The notes: a model not told the origin generated them from the sequence alone. Shown: positions 34,865 to 43,858, counted from the first letter of the stretch. The stretch is 64,000 nucleotides of DNA from Bacillus rubiinfantis (GCA_000752035.1 CCFE01000030.1:124001-188000); one strand, 5' to 3'. Numbers and translations are program-made.

Positions 34865-36262
34865 TCACCCCTGAAACAATGGCAATGTTACCGTTACAGT
34901 GGTACCCATCCCTTCTTCTGAGTCAATTTGCACCTGCCCTTGATGTTTCCTGACAATTTGTTGGACAATCGCCAGACCGAGTCCTGTTCCCCCTTCTTTG
35001 CGCGAGCGCGCATGATCGACGCGATAGAATCGTTCAATTACTTTAGGCAAGTTGGCCTGCGAAATTCCTGGCCCCGCATCCACAATCATCAATTTCGCAT
35101 CCACCCCCTCCTGGCTCAATAGGATGCGAATCGATTTGCCCTCAGGAGTGTAGCGAATCGCATTATCCATTAGATTGCTGACTACCTGCTCTAAGCGGTC
35201 ACCATCTCCATTAACGATAATATCATCATCCAACTCCTGCACCAGTTCCATCTGCTTTTGCCGCGCCAATAACTTAAACCGCTCGACCACATCAGAAATT
35301 AATTGTGCAAATGGCAGCACTTCCTGCCTCATCGGATAAGAGTCATCCTCTAATTGCGCCAAATCTAGCAAGTCATGGACAAGCCGCTGCATCCGTTCAG
35401 TTTCACGGTGCAGTATTCCAACATATTTTTTAACCGTCTCCGGTTTGCTAGTCACCCCATCTAGAATCGCCTCCGTATACCCTCTCATATAACTTAACGG
35501 CGTCCGCAACTCATGGGATACATTTTGCAAAAATTCCCTGCGCTTTTGCTCCACCGCTTCCAAAGAAGCCGCAAGAACATTAAACGAAACAGCCAAGTTA
35601 CCGACTTCATCCGATTGATGGACTTTAATTCTTTGCGAAAAATCACCATTGGACATCTTATTAGAGATTGTTTCCATTTCCTTTAGCGGCTGAATTAACC
35701 GATTGGTTGTTTTTAAACCGGCCACAAGAACCATCGCTACTAGCAGAGCTAAGGTCAATAGGAGGACAAGCCGAATCGGCTGGAAAGGCTCGACAATATC
35801 CGCCAACGGCATATACAGGAAGACCGCTCCCGCTAATTGCCCCTGCTCCATTAGCGGAACTGTCACTGCCAAAATATCTTGATGAAAACGTGGATGTTCG
35901 CGGATAAAGACAACTTCTTTTCCTTTAATCAGCCGCTGCCGCTCTTCAAAAGTGATTAAATTGGTTTCATCACCCTCATCATAAGGAATCCCGGCACTAA
36001 GCAGCATCGGATCTTCGGTGAAAATCACGCTTGCATCCGAACTGGCATCAGTCCACTGAATACGTTGTTCAAATTCTACTTTACTTTTAGCCAGATGATA
36101 AAACTTTTTTAACTCATTCCCCTGTAAAACTAACATGTCTTTCTGTTTTTCTACATAAAATTTTTCATACAAAAAATATGTAAGCCCGGTACCAAATACA
36201 ACCGCAATAACAGCTACAATAGTAATGGTTATCCAGATTTTCTGTTTCAGTCCAAATTTCAC
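34865..36262 (-). CDS. Sensor histidine kinase
   Basis: About 465 residues: two helices (about 6-28 and 160-185), an extracellular domain of about 130 residues, HAMP, H box NVSHELRTPLSYMRGYTEAILDG, N box VVSNLMDNAIRYT, G boxes DAGPGIS and GTGLGLAIV. The start is uncertain: GTG 36262 overlaps the regulator stop and TTG 36289 is the alternative; neither has a strong site. It ends an operon with two lipoproteins, which may deliver the signal. Confidence 0.88.
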   Translation of the reverse strand: MKFGLKQKIWITITIVAVIAVVFGTGLTYFLYEKFYVEKQKDMLVLQGNELKKFYHLAKSKVEFEQRIQWTDASSDASVIFTEDPMLLSAGIPYDEGDETNLITFEERQRLIKGKEVVFIREHPRFHQDILAVTVPLMEQGQLAGAVFLYMPLADIVEPFQPIRLVLLLTLALLVAMVLVAGLKTTNRLIQPLKEMETISNKMSNGDFSQRIKVHQSDEVGNLAVSFNVLAASLEAVEQKRREFLQNVSHELRTPLSYMRGYTEAILDGVTSKPETVKKYVGILHRETERMQRLVHDLLDLAQLEDDSYPMRQEVLPFAQLISDVVERFKLLARQKQMELVQELDDDIIVNGDGDRLEQVVSNLMDNAIRYTPEGKSIRILLSQEGVDAKLMIVDAGPGISQANLPKVIERFYRVDHARSRKEGGTGLGLAIVQQIVRKHQGQVQIDSEEGMGTTVTVTLPLFQG

Positions 36263-36933
36263 ACTTCGAATTTGTACCCCACTCCCCAAACCGTCTTTAT
36301 AAAATTTCCAGTCGCCCCCAGTTTAATTCGCAATGTCTTAATATGAGTGTCAACGGTTCTTAAGGTACCGGTACTCTCCAGGCCCCACACTTCATCCAGC
36401 AGCTGTTCCCTAGAGAAAACCTGTCCTTTATGATTGAAAAAGAATTCTAGTAAGCTAAACTCCTTACGAGTTAAGTTTAGCCTTTTTCCTTGAACTTCAG
36501 CTGTATGACCCTCCAAATCAAGCAGCAAATCACCAATCTGCAGAACCTGCTTTTGTGGTCGAAAATCATTGGAACGTCGCAATAACGCTTCCACACGTGC
36601 GACTAATTCCTTCGGGCTAAAGGGCTTGACGATATAATCATCGGCACCAATCTTCAAGCCGTGAATGCGATCGAGTTCTTCGCCCTTTGCGGTCAACATG
36701 ATAATTGGCACATTAGAGACTTCGCGGAGTTTTTGACAAACTATAAAGCCATCCAGTTTAGGCATCATAATATCTAAGATTACCAAATCAAACGCTAATC
36801 GTTCCCAGCAAGCTAATACTGCCACCCCATCTTCTGCGGTCACTGTTTGATAACCCGCTTTTTCTAAATAAGAGCTTACTAACATAAGCATTTCTGCTTC
36901 ATCATCAGCTAGTAAAATTTTATATCTACTCAT
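36259..36933 (-). CDS. OmpR-family response regulator
   Basis: A 224-residue regulator with LLADDEAEM, phosphoacceptor in LVILDIMMPKLDG, YIVKPFSPKELVARV and the winged-helix blocks LTRKEFSLLEFFFNHKGQ and LRTVDTHIKTLRIKLG. ATG 36933 is used, with AGGTGAG upstream. It overlaps the stop of the beta-propeller lipoprotein by eight bases and the kinase start, so all three are coupled. Confidence 0.92.
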   Translation of the reverse strand: MSRYKILLADDEAEMLMLVSSYLEKAGYQTVTAEDGVAVLACWERLAFDLVILDIMMPKLDGFIVCQKLREVSNVPIIMLTAKGEELDRIHGLKIGADDYIVKPFSPKELVARVEALLRRSNDFRPQKQVLQIGDLLLDLEGHTAEVQGKRLNLTRKEFSLLEFFFNHKGQVFSREQLLDEVWGLESTGTLRTVDTHIKTLRIKLGATGNFIKTVWGVGYKFEV

Positions 36934-37903
36934 CCTTCTCACCTAATACCATCATATGAGGGCCATTTTTCAATTTCATTTCTTTGCTCACCGTAAATGT
37001 TGTTCGATCAATGATGGCAAGTGAATCGCCATCTACACTAGTGACAAAAATCTTCCGACTATCACCAATAATATCATAAGGATTGGCACCTACCTGGAGC
37101 GGCTCACTAACTGACCGCACATGTACATCAATCCGGTAAACACTGCTTGAACCGTGACAAATAGCATAAACATAAGAGCTTGAGGAATCCCCGTAAAAAT
37201 CAACTGGCATCACCCCTACTTTAATCCGATCAACTTCCTTTCCTGTTTCTGGATTATACACAAAAATCGTTTCATTTAATGTTCCATATGGTCCATGCCC
37301 CCCCACCCAAACATCTTTCCCGTCAAAGTAAAGTCCTTTTGGACGTTTAACAATCGGGAATTGGGCAATTTGCTTTTTATTCTTCATATCAATGACCGAA
37401 AGCGTAGCGCTTTTTACATTAATCACATATAATTTCAGGTTCTTTCGGTTGAGTGCCAGTGATAGCGGATAACGGCCAACCGGGATTTCAGCGATAAGTT
37501 TTTCATTTTGAACATCGTACATACCAATTTGATCAGCCTGGCTGTTCGAAAAAATAAGCAGTTTATTTTTTGAATCATAAAGGAGTTCGTTCACTCCTTT
37601 GCTAGCTTGAAAAAATTTTGTTAATGCCCCGCTTTTTAGATTTAGCCGATAAAGAAAATCCTCATTTTCCCCCGCAAGAATAATAGTATTATGATTGACT
37701 TTGGCCATAGAGGTAATCCGAAACGGTATCTCTTCAGTGAGATATGTTCCAGTTTTTATATTAGTAAAAGAAAGCTCTGCTTTCTTTAGGTTTGATACAA
37801 TCAAATAATTGTTCATTGAAGGAGGGACAGAGATGTTCTTTTCTTGACAGCCCGATATTAGAGTTAAGCAAATAATCAATAAGATAACGCCGCTCTTCCT
37901 CAT
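36926..37903 (-). CDS. Beta-propeller lipoprotein (YncE-like)
   Basis: A 325-residue exported lipoprotein: signal peptide with lipobox LISGC (Cys19). The rest is repeats of about 42 residues with patterns such as EIPVGRYPLSLALNRKNLKLYV, FPIVKRPKGLYFDGKDVWV and LQVGANPYDIIGDSRKIFV, typical of YVTN/YncE-type propellers, probably seven blades. GGGAGG precedes ATG 37903. It is co-translated with the two-component system and may act as its sensor accessory. Ligand unknown. Confidence 0.82.
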   Translation of the reverse strand: MRKSGVILLIICLTLISGCQEKNISVPPSMNNYLIVSNLKKAELSFTNIKTGTYLTEEIPFRITSMAKVNHNTIILAGENEDFLYRLNLKSGALTKFFQASKGVNELLYDSKNKLLIFSNSQADQIGMYDVQNEKLIAEIPVGRYPLSLALNRKNLKLYVINVKSATLSVIDMKNKKQIAQFPIVKRPKGLYFDGKDVWVGGHGPYGTLNETIFVYNPETGKEVDRIKVGVMPVDFYGDSSSSYVYAICHGSSSVYRIDVHVRSVSEPLQVGANPYDIIGDSRKIFVTSVDGDSLAIIDRTTFTVSKEMKLKNGPHMMVLGEKDE

Positions 37904-37936
37904 AAGAGCCTCCCATCTATTCCATTATATATAATA

Positions 37937-37960
37937 ACGCCTGATTTTGACATCAGGCGT
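37937..37960 (-). terminator. Hairpin between the two lipoprotein genes
   Basis: Perfect nine-base stem ACGCCTGAT/ATCAGGCGT with six-base loop, followed on the minus strand by TATTATATATA. Probably a partial terminator giving more of the first gene product than of the downstream genes. Confidence 0.7.
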
Positions 37961-37976
37961 AACATTTAGTGAACAG

Positions 37977-38507
37977 TTATTGATGGTCTGAACTATGGTC
38001 ATCATGATGGTCTGATTCGTCTTTATGGTCATCATGATCGTTGTGATCGTTATGGGTTCCATTCGTTGCCTCATTTGTTTGGTCCGTACCTGCATCACCA
38101 ACAGTAAATTCCTTTTGCGGCATATTGTGCATATCTCTTGCTGTTACATGAGAGATAACATAATATTTGCCATCCTCGGAAAAGCTCTTCGTTGTCATAT
38201 ATGCACCGTTCCCTTTATGTTCAGCTTTGATTTTTTCATGATTTTCCTGACCATCTCTCCAAATCTCAAACATGACTTCATCGGCATCATTTACCTTTTC
38301 ATCACCTTGGGTTACTGTTGCTGTGAATGTAACCTTCTTGTTTGGCTGCGGTTGCTCAGGATCAACTTGTAAAGTAACTTCAATCATTTCTGGTGCTTCT
38401 TGGTTGTTACTGTCTGCCTTTTTTTCTGTATCCTGTTTTGTTCCGCATCCCGTGGCAATTACCACTACTGATACTATTAGCAGCATGAGTAAAGATCGTA
38501 GCTTCAT
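37977..38507 (-). CDS. YtkA-like lipoprotein with His-rich C-terminus
   Basis: A 176-residue lipoprotein with lipobox ATGC (Cys21 region), a Ser/Asn/Glu linker and one YtkA/FixH-type immunoglobulin-like domain (VTLQVDPEQPQPNKKVTF...YVISHVTARDMHNMPQKEF). The tail is almost only His, Asp, Asn and Glu (HNDHNDHDDHKDES), a probable Cu/Zn-binding stretch. AAGGGTG before ATG 38507 decides the start. Encoded first in an operon with a propeller lipoprotein and a two-component system, so a metal-related envelope function is inferred. Confidence 0.82.
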   Translation of the reverse strand: MKLRSLLMLLIVSVVVIATGCGTKQDTEKKADSNNQEAPEMIEVTLQVDPEQPQPNKKVTFTATVTQGDEKVNDADEVMFEIWRDGQENHEKIKAEHKGNGAYMTTKSFSEDGKYYVISHVTARDMHNMPQKEFTVGDAGTDQTNEATNGTHNDHNDHDDHKDESDHHDDHSSDHQ

Positions 38508-38701
38508 ATTTTCACCCTTATTTATTTTTTCACCCTCAAGGAGAGAGATTTTGTCTTTTATCACAAGTATAAAACATATATGTGAAATCATTGTGAAATA
38601 ATAAAAACTTTTATTACGTTATTTTAGTTGTTTACCTCGCTAGTTGTAAAGGAAGATCCCTTTTAACAACGTACTTTCTTACCAGTTAATTCTCCAAATC
38701 G

Positions 38702-38743
38702 TTGACACATTGTTATACCTGTTATACTATATATATAACAGGT
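38702..38743 (+). promoter_or_regulatory. Promoter and GntR/YtrA-type operator
   Basis: TTGACA (38702-38707), 17 bases, TACTAT (38725-38730). A perfect palindrome with 10-base arms, ACCTGTTATA and TATAACAGGT around seven bases (38717-38743), covers the -10 region. It is 20 bases upstream of the GntR gene and is very probably its own binding site. Confidence 0.85.
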
Positions 38744-38762
38744 AACACAAAAAAGGAGCGTG

Positions 38763-39164
38763 GTGCAGGTGTTTATTACTCTCGATTTAGAATCGGAAGA
38801 GCCAATCTATACACAGTTAATGCACCAAATAATTGAGGGAATTGCCAAAAAAGAACTCAAGCCAGGTGAGGCATTACCGTCAGTTAGATCCTTGGCAGCC
38901 GATTTAGGAATCAACCTCCATACCGTCAACAAAGCCTATCAGCAATTAAAACAGGAGGGATTTATTTTAATCCACCGACAAAAGGGTGTGGTCATCAATC
39001 CAGATGGGGTGGCAAAAGCCGATGAAACTTATTGGCCCCAACTCGCCGCAAAGCTGCGCCCATTGATTGCTGAGGCAATTTGCCGGGAAGTTAGTATGAA
39101 TGATTTTCTTCAAGCTTGCCAGGAAATTTATTCCGAGTTTAACCCAAGGAGTGAACCGAAATGA
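38763..39164 (+). CDS. GntR-family transcriptional regulator, YtrA subfamily
   Basis: A 133-residue repressor-type protein. The winged helix has PIYTQLMHQIIEGIAKKELKPGEALPSVRSLAADLGINLHTVNKAYQQLKQEGFI, and the short C-terminal part (about 55 residues) is the YtrA-type dimerisation helix. YtrA regulators usually control membrane transporter or stress genes in their own operon. Three in-frame GTG codons (38760, 38763, 38769) follow AAAGGAG; the first is too close. Overlaps the next gene by four bases (ATGA). Confidence 0.92.
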   Translation: MQVFITLDLESEEPIYTQLMHQIIEGIAKKELKPGEALPSVRSLAADLGINLHTVNKAYQQLKQEGFILIHRQKGVVINPDGVAKADETYWPQLAAKLRPLIAEAICREVSMNDFLQACQEIYSEFNPRSEPK

Positions 39165-40261
39165 ATCTAAACATGGTTATCCTATTAGTTGTTGTGCTCA
39201 TACCGCTGTACATTCCGATTATCTTCATCCCATATTGGACGCGAAAAACAGAAAGCTTCGGGGTAACCATTCCGGAGGAAGCCTATACCCGTCCAGACTT
39301 AAAAAAAATGCGCCAAAACTATGCAATTATTACAGCGGTTCTTGCGCTAGTTACATCTATCGTATTGTTCCTAACAACAGACGGACAAGAGGAAAATTTC
39401 ATTGCCATTCTCTTATCAATTTGCATTTTCGCATACTTGATTAGCAGTTTTATCGTTTATCTATTTTTTCATAAGCAAATGAAAAACATAAAAAGCCGGT
39501 ATCCGGAATGGACGGCAAAAGCTCATGTAGTGACCATCAATACTCAGTTTCGTAACCAGCGGATTGCCTACTCAAACTATTGGTTTATAATCCCGTTTGC
39601 TATTTCACTAATAACCATTGTGATGACGCTGGTAAACTATCCGCAAATTCCGGAGCGTTTTCCGATGCAATATAACTTTAGCGGTGACGTAACGAACTGG
39701 GGTACGAAATCCTACCGCTCTGTATTGCTGACGCCGATTATGCAAATCTACTTAACACTGCTATTTTTACTCGTAAATACCATCATTTCAAAGGCAAAGC
39801 AGCAGGTATCCGCTGTAAACCCAGAGGAGTCACTGAAGCAAAATATTATTTTTCGCAAACGATGGTCGCTATTTACTATTCTCATGGGCACAGGCTTAAT
39901 TATCGTATTAATGCTGCCACAGCTTTCACTTATGTATCCGCTCAGCCAGCAGCTGCTGCAATATGTTGTCATTGGTTATGTAGCAGTCGTTTGTATCGCC
40001 TCCATTATTTTGTCAATCACAACCGGCCAAGGCGGCAGCCGTATCACAAAAACAGTTGTGCAAAATGGGCAAATGATTGACCGAGACGACGACCGCTATT
40101 GGAAGTTAGGGATGTTCTATTTTAATCCTAATGACCCGGCAATTTTTTTGGAAAAACGCTTTGGGATTGGCTGGACCAATAACTGGGCTCACCCGTTATC
40201 ATGGGTATTTATTATCGCAGTTCTCGCCTTAGCGATTGGCTTGCCAATCCTGTTTGAATAG
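39161..40261 (+). CDS. DUF1648-domain multi-pass membrane protein
   Basis: A 366-residue protein with about eight helices. The central YPQIPERFPMQYNFSGDVTNWGTKS block is the DUF1648 signature also found in SdpI-type immunity proteins, and the C-terminal part (DDDRYWKLGMFYFNPNDPAIFLEKRFGIGWTNNW) is the DUF5808 signature. Co-translated with the YtrA-type regulator, AGGAG upstream. Proteins of this kind are often in operons induced by envelope-active compounds; role not proven. Confidence 0.85.
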   Translation: MNLNMVILLVVVLIPLYIPIIFIPYWTRKTESFGVTIPEEAYTRPDLKKMRQNYAIITAVLALVTSIVLFLTTDGQEENFIAILLSICIFAYLISSFIVYLFFHKQMKNIKSRYPEWTAKAHVVTINTQFRNQRIAYSNYWFIIPFAISLITIVMTLVNYPQIPERFPMQYNFSGDVTNWGTKSYRSVLLTPIMQIYLTLLFLLVNTIISKAKQQVSAVNPEESLKQNIIFRKRWSLFTILMGTGLIIVLMLPQLSLMYPLSQQLLQYVVIGYVAVVCIASIILSITTGQGGSRITKTVVQNGQMIDRDDDRYWKLGMFYFNPNDPAIFLEKRFGIGWTNNWAHPLSWVFIIAVLALAIGLPILFE

Positions 40262-40299
40262 AATCTTATGTTTTGATAAGAGTTGAAGGGGGAAAACAT

Positions 40300-41226
40300 A
40301 TGGCTGATGAAAAAGTTGTTATCGGTGCGGGAACAAAGTATCCATTAAATGGTCTTTTGTCCATTCCAAGTGATGCAAAAAGATTAGCCCCCGCCGTTGT
40401 TCTTGTTCACGGTTCCGGCCCTGCAAACATGGATGCAAAGGTCGGCAATAATTATTTTTTTAAAGAACTAGCCGAGGGGCTGTCTGAGCAAGGAATTGCT
40501 GTTATACGCTATGATAAGCGAACCCTCGTATATGGAAAAACAATGAAATACGATACAGGAATATCCGTAAAAGAAGAGACGATTGAAGATGCTGTCTTGG
40601 CGGCAAATCTATTACGACAGGACCCACGGATTGATTCTAACAAGATTTTCATCATCGGTCACAGTATGGGCGGAATGTTGGCACCACGGATTGATGCTGA
40701 AGGAGGGAATTTCGCCGGGATTATTATTATGGCAGGTTCACCACGAAAACTTGAGGAAATTATGATCAGCCAAAATAATCAGGTGTTAAACTCGGTGAAC
40801 AAATTACTTAGAATCATTGTTAAAAAACAAATTGCTTCCCTATCCGCTAAATTCGAAAATATTTACAGCATGAGTGATGAAGAAGCAAAAGCTACCTCTG
40901 TCTTAGGGAAATACGGCAAGGCCTATTACTTCAAAGAAATGGGAGAACACCCTGCCAGCCAGTATCTCAAAGAATTAGAAAAACCTATGTTTATCCTGCA
41001 AGGCGAGAAAGATGCTCAATCATCAATGGAAAAAGATTATAATGGTTACAAAGAATTATTGGCTGATAGACCCAACGTTAGCTTTAAAGTGTATCCAGAA
41101 ATGAATCATTTGTTTATGCCGGCCATTTATGGAGAAATTCTCAAACTGCAAAAAGAGTATCGAGTTGCCCAGCATGTCGATCAACAGGTTATCCACGACA
41201 TCGCCGACTGGATTCATTCGATTTAA
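40300..41226 (+). CDS. Alpha/beta hydrolase
   Basis: A 308-residue hydrolase with HGSGPANMDAKVG after the first strand (oxyanion region), nucleophile elbow GHSMGG (catalytic Ser), acid region LQGEKDAQSS and catalytic histidine in PEMNHLFMP. Similar to dienelactone hydrolase-like and YtaP/BAAT-like esterases. GAAGGGGG six bases before ATG 40300 is decisive. Third gene of the YtrA-regulated unit, 38 bases after the membrane protein. Substrate unknown. Confidence 0.85.
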   Translation: MADEKVVIGAGTKYPLNGLLSIPSDAKRLAPAVVLVHGSGPANMDAKVGNNYFFKELAEGLSEQGIAVIRYDKRTLVYGKTMKYDTGISVKEETIEDAVLAANLLRQDPRIDSNKIFIIGHSMGGMLAPRIDAEGGNFAGIIIMAGSPRKLEEIMISQNNQVLNSVNKLLRIIVKKQIASLSAKFENIYSMSDEEAKATSVLGKYGKAYYFKEMGEHPASQYLKELEKPMFILQGEKDAQSSMEKDYNGYKELLADRPNVSFKVYPEMNHLFMPAIYGEILKLQKEYRVAQHVDQQVIHDIADWIHSI

Positions 41227-41235
41227 GCTAGCCAC

Positions 41236-41268
41236 AGAAAGCCCGGTTTCATCACGGGCTTTCTTTTT
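41236..41268. terminator. Bidirectional terminator between convergent genes
   Basis: AGAAAGCCCG-loop-CGGGCTTTCTTTTT; both strands have T-runs. It ends the GntR operon and the HAD gene. Confidence 0.9.
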
Positions 41269-41272
41269 CTAA

Positions 41273-41986
41273 CTATACAGATACAGATATACGATCGGTG
41301 ACAGTTCCAACAATTTTTAATAGGTCTAACAATTTGCTAATCTCATATGTTGGCGTGATACCAGCCGTATTTTTCTTGTGTCCGGGGTTAAACCAGCAGG
41401 TGTCGATTCCTGCAAGATTGCCGCCTTGAATATCGGAGGTAAGCGAGTCCCCAACCATTAAAACCTTGCTTTTATTAGAGATGGCTAATTTGGTAAAGGC
41501 ATAGTCAAAGATACCAGGGTCTGGCTTTTGGCAGCCAGCCTCTTCGGAGACAATCACTGCGGAAAAACAATCTGCCAGTGGAGAACCAGCAATTCTTGCT
41601 TTTTGAACAGATCCGAATCCATTTGTAATGACCCCCAACTGAAACCCTCTGAGACAGCGGCATAATTCCACTGCCCCTGGGATAAGATGAGACTCTTGCC
41701 CTAGATTTTCTAGATAGATTTCGTTAAAACGGCAAGCGTCAATTTCCACCTGCTGCTGTTCGAATAAACGCCTAAACCGCTCTACCCCCAGCTCCGCCAG
41801 TGTCATATGTCCTTGTTCCAATTCTCTCCATAAAGGTTTACTAATTTCCTTATAGACGGCCCGGTACTGCTCCGCCGCTGTTGGCAGACCAAACTCCGCA
41901 AATGTCCGCTTTAATGCCATTTTTTCTGATTTTCCGAAATCATATAAAGTATCGTCTATGTCAAAGATGATTGTTTCGTATTTCAT
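41273..41986 (-). CDS. HAD-superfamily hydrolase (YjjG/YfnB type)
   Basis: A 237-residue phosphatase. Motif I FDIDDTLYDF holds the nucleophile Asp, motif II is VITNGFG, the lysine is in EAGCQKPDPGIF and motif IV is VMVGDSLTSDIQGG. A helical cap lies between about 15 and 90. These match YjjG-type nucleotidases that clear pyrimidine nucleotides. GAAGGAG precedes ATG 41986. Monocistronic, convergent with the hydrolase. Confidence 0.9.
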   Translation of the reverse strand: MKYETIIFDIDDTLYDFGKSEKMALKRTFAEFGLPTAAEQYRAVYKEISKPLWRELEQGHMTLAELGVERFRRLFEQQQVEIDACRFNEIYLENLGQESHLIPGAVELCRCLRGFQLGVITNGFGSVQKARIAGSPLADCFSAVIVSEEAGCQKPDPGIFDYAFTKLAISNKSKVLMVGDSLTSDIQGGNLAGIDTCWFNPGHKKNTAGITPTYEISKLLDLLKIVGTVTDRISVSV

Positions 41987-42047
41987 TGTAATCTCCTTCA
42001 TAACTCATTCTATGTTTCACTCAATCTAGCACTATGCTTTGTATTCG

Positions 42048-42536
42048 TTATAAGTCAACTACATGGTAGCGGTAGCCCAGTGACTCTATAAATGTAAACA
42101 TGTCACTAGTTGCAATAAAGAGTGTTTTTGTATTGTCATTCGGATGAAAAGTCATAATTGACTCGGCTAGTATGGCTTTATCAAAATAAACCTGAATATC
42201 ACGATCGTCATTGTTTAGTAACCCAAAAATGGATACCTCTCCAGGTGTTGTTTTCATTTTTTGTATTAATTTTTCAGATGAACAAAAGCTTAGTCGTTTT
42301 TCGTCTAAAAGATTGGCCAGTTTATCCATATCCAGCCGCTTTGCATCATCCATTATTACTAAATAATACGAGGTTCTTTTTTTATTACAGAGAAATAATG
42401 ATTTTGTCCTTACCCCTTCTTTGCCTGTAATATAGTGATCCGCTTCTTCTGTGGTAAAAGCGGGCGGGTGTTCGACATCCTCAAAGGGAATATTCAATTG
42501 ATGTAAAGTATTATAAACCTGTTGATAAGACTCCAT
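42048..42536 (-). CDS. YbaK/ProX-type aminoacyl-tRNA deacylase
   Basis: A 162-residue editing-domain protein. PFEDVEHPPAFTTEEADHYITGKEGVRTKSLFLCNKK is the start of the Ala-tRNA-Pro editing fold (ProX/PrdX type), with later SFCSSEKLIQKMKTTPGEVSIFGLLND-type and YFDKAILA blocks. It hydrolyses mischarged Ala-tRNA(Pro) in the family. AAAAGG eight bases before ATG 42536 is the site; start is six bases downstream of the MOSC stop, so the two are coupled. Confidence 0.88.
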   Translation of the reverse strand: MESYQQVYNTLHQLNIPFEDVEHPPAFTTEEADHYITGKEGVRTKSLFLCNKKRTSYYLVIMDDAKRLDMDKLANLLDEKRLSFCSSEKLIQKMKTTPGEVSIFGLLNNDDRDIQVYFDKAILAESIMTFHPNDNTKTLFIATSDMFTFIESLGYRYHVVDL

Positions 42537-42541
42537 CTTGG

Positions 42542-43276
42542 TCACCTTTTCTCAACATTATTTTCGAATGATTCATTTGGTCCAAATACCCGACTGCGGA
42601 TGTCCACGTTCCCGCCATTAGCAAGCCGCTCCTCAAGAGTTGTCCGCATTTTTGGTGCTAGTAGCTCACAGTCTGCAAGCTCTTTTAGCTGCTGTAAATC
42701 CGGGGTCTTGGCATGGATAATCTCATTGCATGTTTGAATCTTCCACTGTGGAAACGGCCGCTCCAATAAAGTGAATGACTGTCCTGCCTCAACAAATCCC
42801 TCTTGCAAAACGCGAAAATACCAGCCTGTCCTTCCTGTTGTTTGCAGCTGCAGCGCCAATGTTTTTACCTTAAAGCGCCTCGCTGGTTTCCAACATGGCT
42901 GCCGCGGCTGAGAAACTTGGACTATGACCTCGCCAACTTGAAAAATATCACCAATAGAAATGGCGTCCTCGGTCATGTTTTCAATAACAAAATTCTCACC
43001 CATACCGCCATCGGTCATCTCCGGTTTCCCCAACTCTTTTTGCCAGTAGAGGTAATTTTGACTTGGATAGGCAAACACAGCCTTTTCTGGGCCACCATGA
43101 TTTTTCTTATCGCCTTGGTCATCGCCAGAAAGTCCGGTCTTGCTTACCCATATAGGACCATGAACCGGCTCTTTAAAAATCGCACTCGTCCACTCTCGGT
43201 CCATGACATTCACTGCGTGTTGCTCGCCAACTGTCTTTGGTACTCCAATAAAGATTTGTTTGAGTATTCCATCCAT
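42542..43276 (-). CDS. MOSC-domain protein (YiiM/YflK type)
   Basis: A 244-residue protein with the MOSC sulfur-carrier/molybdenum-cofactor domain: VSKTGLSGDDQGDKKNHGGPEKAVFAYP, GGMGENFVIENMTEDAISIGD and the conserved cysteine in VSQPRQPCWKPARRF, then a 3-alpha domain. Homologues reduce N-hydroxylated compounds or serve cofactor sulfuration. Start ATG 43276 with a weak site GGGCGGCG. Followed directly by ybaK. Confidence 0.88.
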   Translation of the reverse strand: MDGILKQIFIGVPKTVGEQHAVNVMDREWTSAIFKEPVHGPIWVSKTGLSGDDQGDKKNHGGPEKAVFAYPSQNYLYWQKELGKPEMTDGGMGENFVIENMTEDAISIGDIFQVGEVIVQVSQPRQPCWKPARRFKVKTLALQLQTTGRTGWYFRVLQEGFVEAGQSFTLLERPFPQWKIQTCNEIIHAKTPDLQQLKELADCELLAPKMRTTLEERLANGGNVDIRSRVFGPNESFENNVEKR

Positions 43277-43344
43277 TTCAATTCGCCGCCCTTGAGTTTT
43301 CTGTTACAGACTATTATCAATCCTTTGAAGGCGCTCTGCAAGTT

Positions 43345-43387
43345 TTTCGAAAAAAATAATGCTTGGACGCATGAATTTGTCCAAGCA
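43345..43387 (-). terminator. Terminator of the YiaA/B-like gene
   Basis: TGCTTGGAC-loop-GTCCAAGCA and ATTATTTTTTT on the minus strand. Perfect nine-base stem. Confidence 0.92.
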
Positions 43388-43397
43388 AATAGGATTA

Positions 43398-43658
43398 TTA
43401 TACTTGCTCATTTCTCTCCGCTTTTCGCTGCTGTTCCGCAATAATCTCATCATCCTCCGCGTTATCTCTGACCACTTTTTGCGTCAGAATCGAACCAACA
43501 ATCACCAGCAGCATTACCGCAATATAATACCCCTTCTCATTTAATTGCAAATCAGCATTGTACAGCCCAATCGCAAATAATAATACTCCAGCAAACAGCG
43601 TGAAATAGGCCAAAAACGTAAAAGCCATCGTATTTCTTCTTTTATGTTTTGGATACAT
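43398..43658 (-). CDS. YiaA/YiaB-type two-helix membrane protein
   Basis: An 86-residue protein with two helices (FTFLAYFTLFAGVLLFAIGLY and GYYIAVMLLVIVGSILTQKVV) joined by a short loop NADLQLNEK, matching the YiaAB domain. The basic N-terminus and acidic/basic C-terminal tail are cytoplasmic by the positive-inside rule. AGGAGGGG before ATG 43658 fixes the start. Role unknown. Confidence 0.75.
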   Translation of the reverse strand: MYPKHKRRNTMAFTFLAYFTLFAGVLLFAIGLYNADLQLNEKGYYIAVMLLVIVGSILTQKVVRDNAEDDEIIAEQQRKAERNEQV

Positions 43659-43747
43659 CAGTGCCCCTCCTGTTCTTTCTAATAATATGAATATTCCCAT
43701 TATATGAAAAAACAGGCTATTTAGTAAACCAATACCAAAAACTCTCT

Positions 43748-43858
43748 CTATATTAATTGTAGGGCTTGCACGATATCACGTTTTAAATCACCAATATGTT
43801 CTAATCCTACAGAAAAACGAACAATTGTCGCATTTCTTTTTTGAAAATCAATTTTGCT
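43748..43858 (-). pseudogene. C-terminal fragment of a Cys/Met metabolism PLP enzyme
   Basis: Minus-strand frame ending at TAG 43748 reads RNATIVRFSVGLEHIGDLKR and DIVQALQLI, the exact shape of the end of cystathionine gamma-synthase/beta-lyase or O-acetylhomoserine sulfhydrylase (liRlSVGlEd..dLi.Dl.qAL). About 35 residues remain of about 380. Nothing upstream continues it. A relic of a lost gene. Confidence 0.75.
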
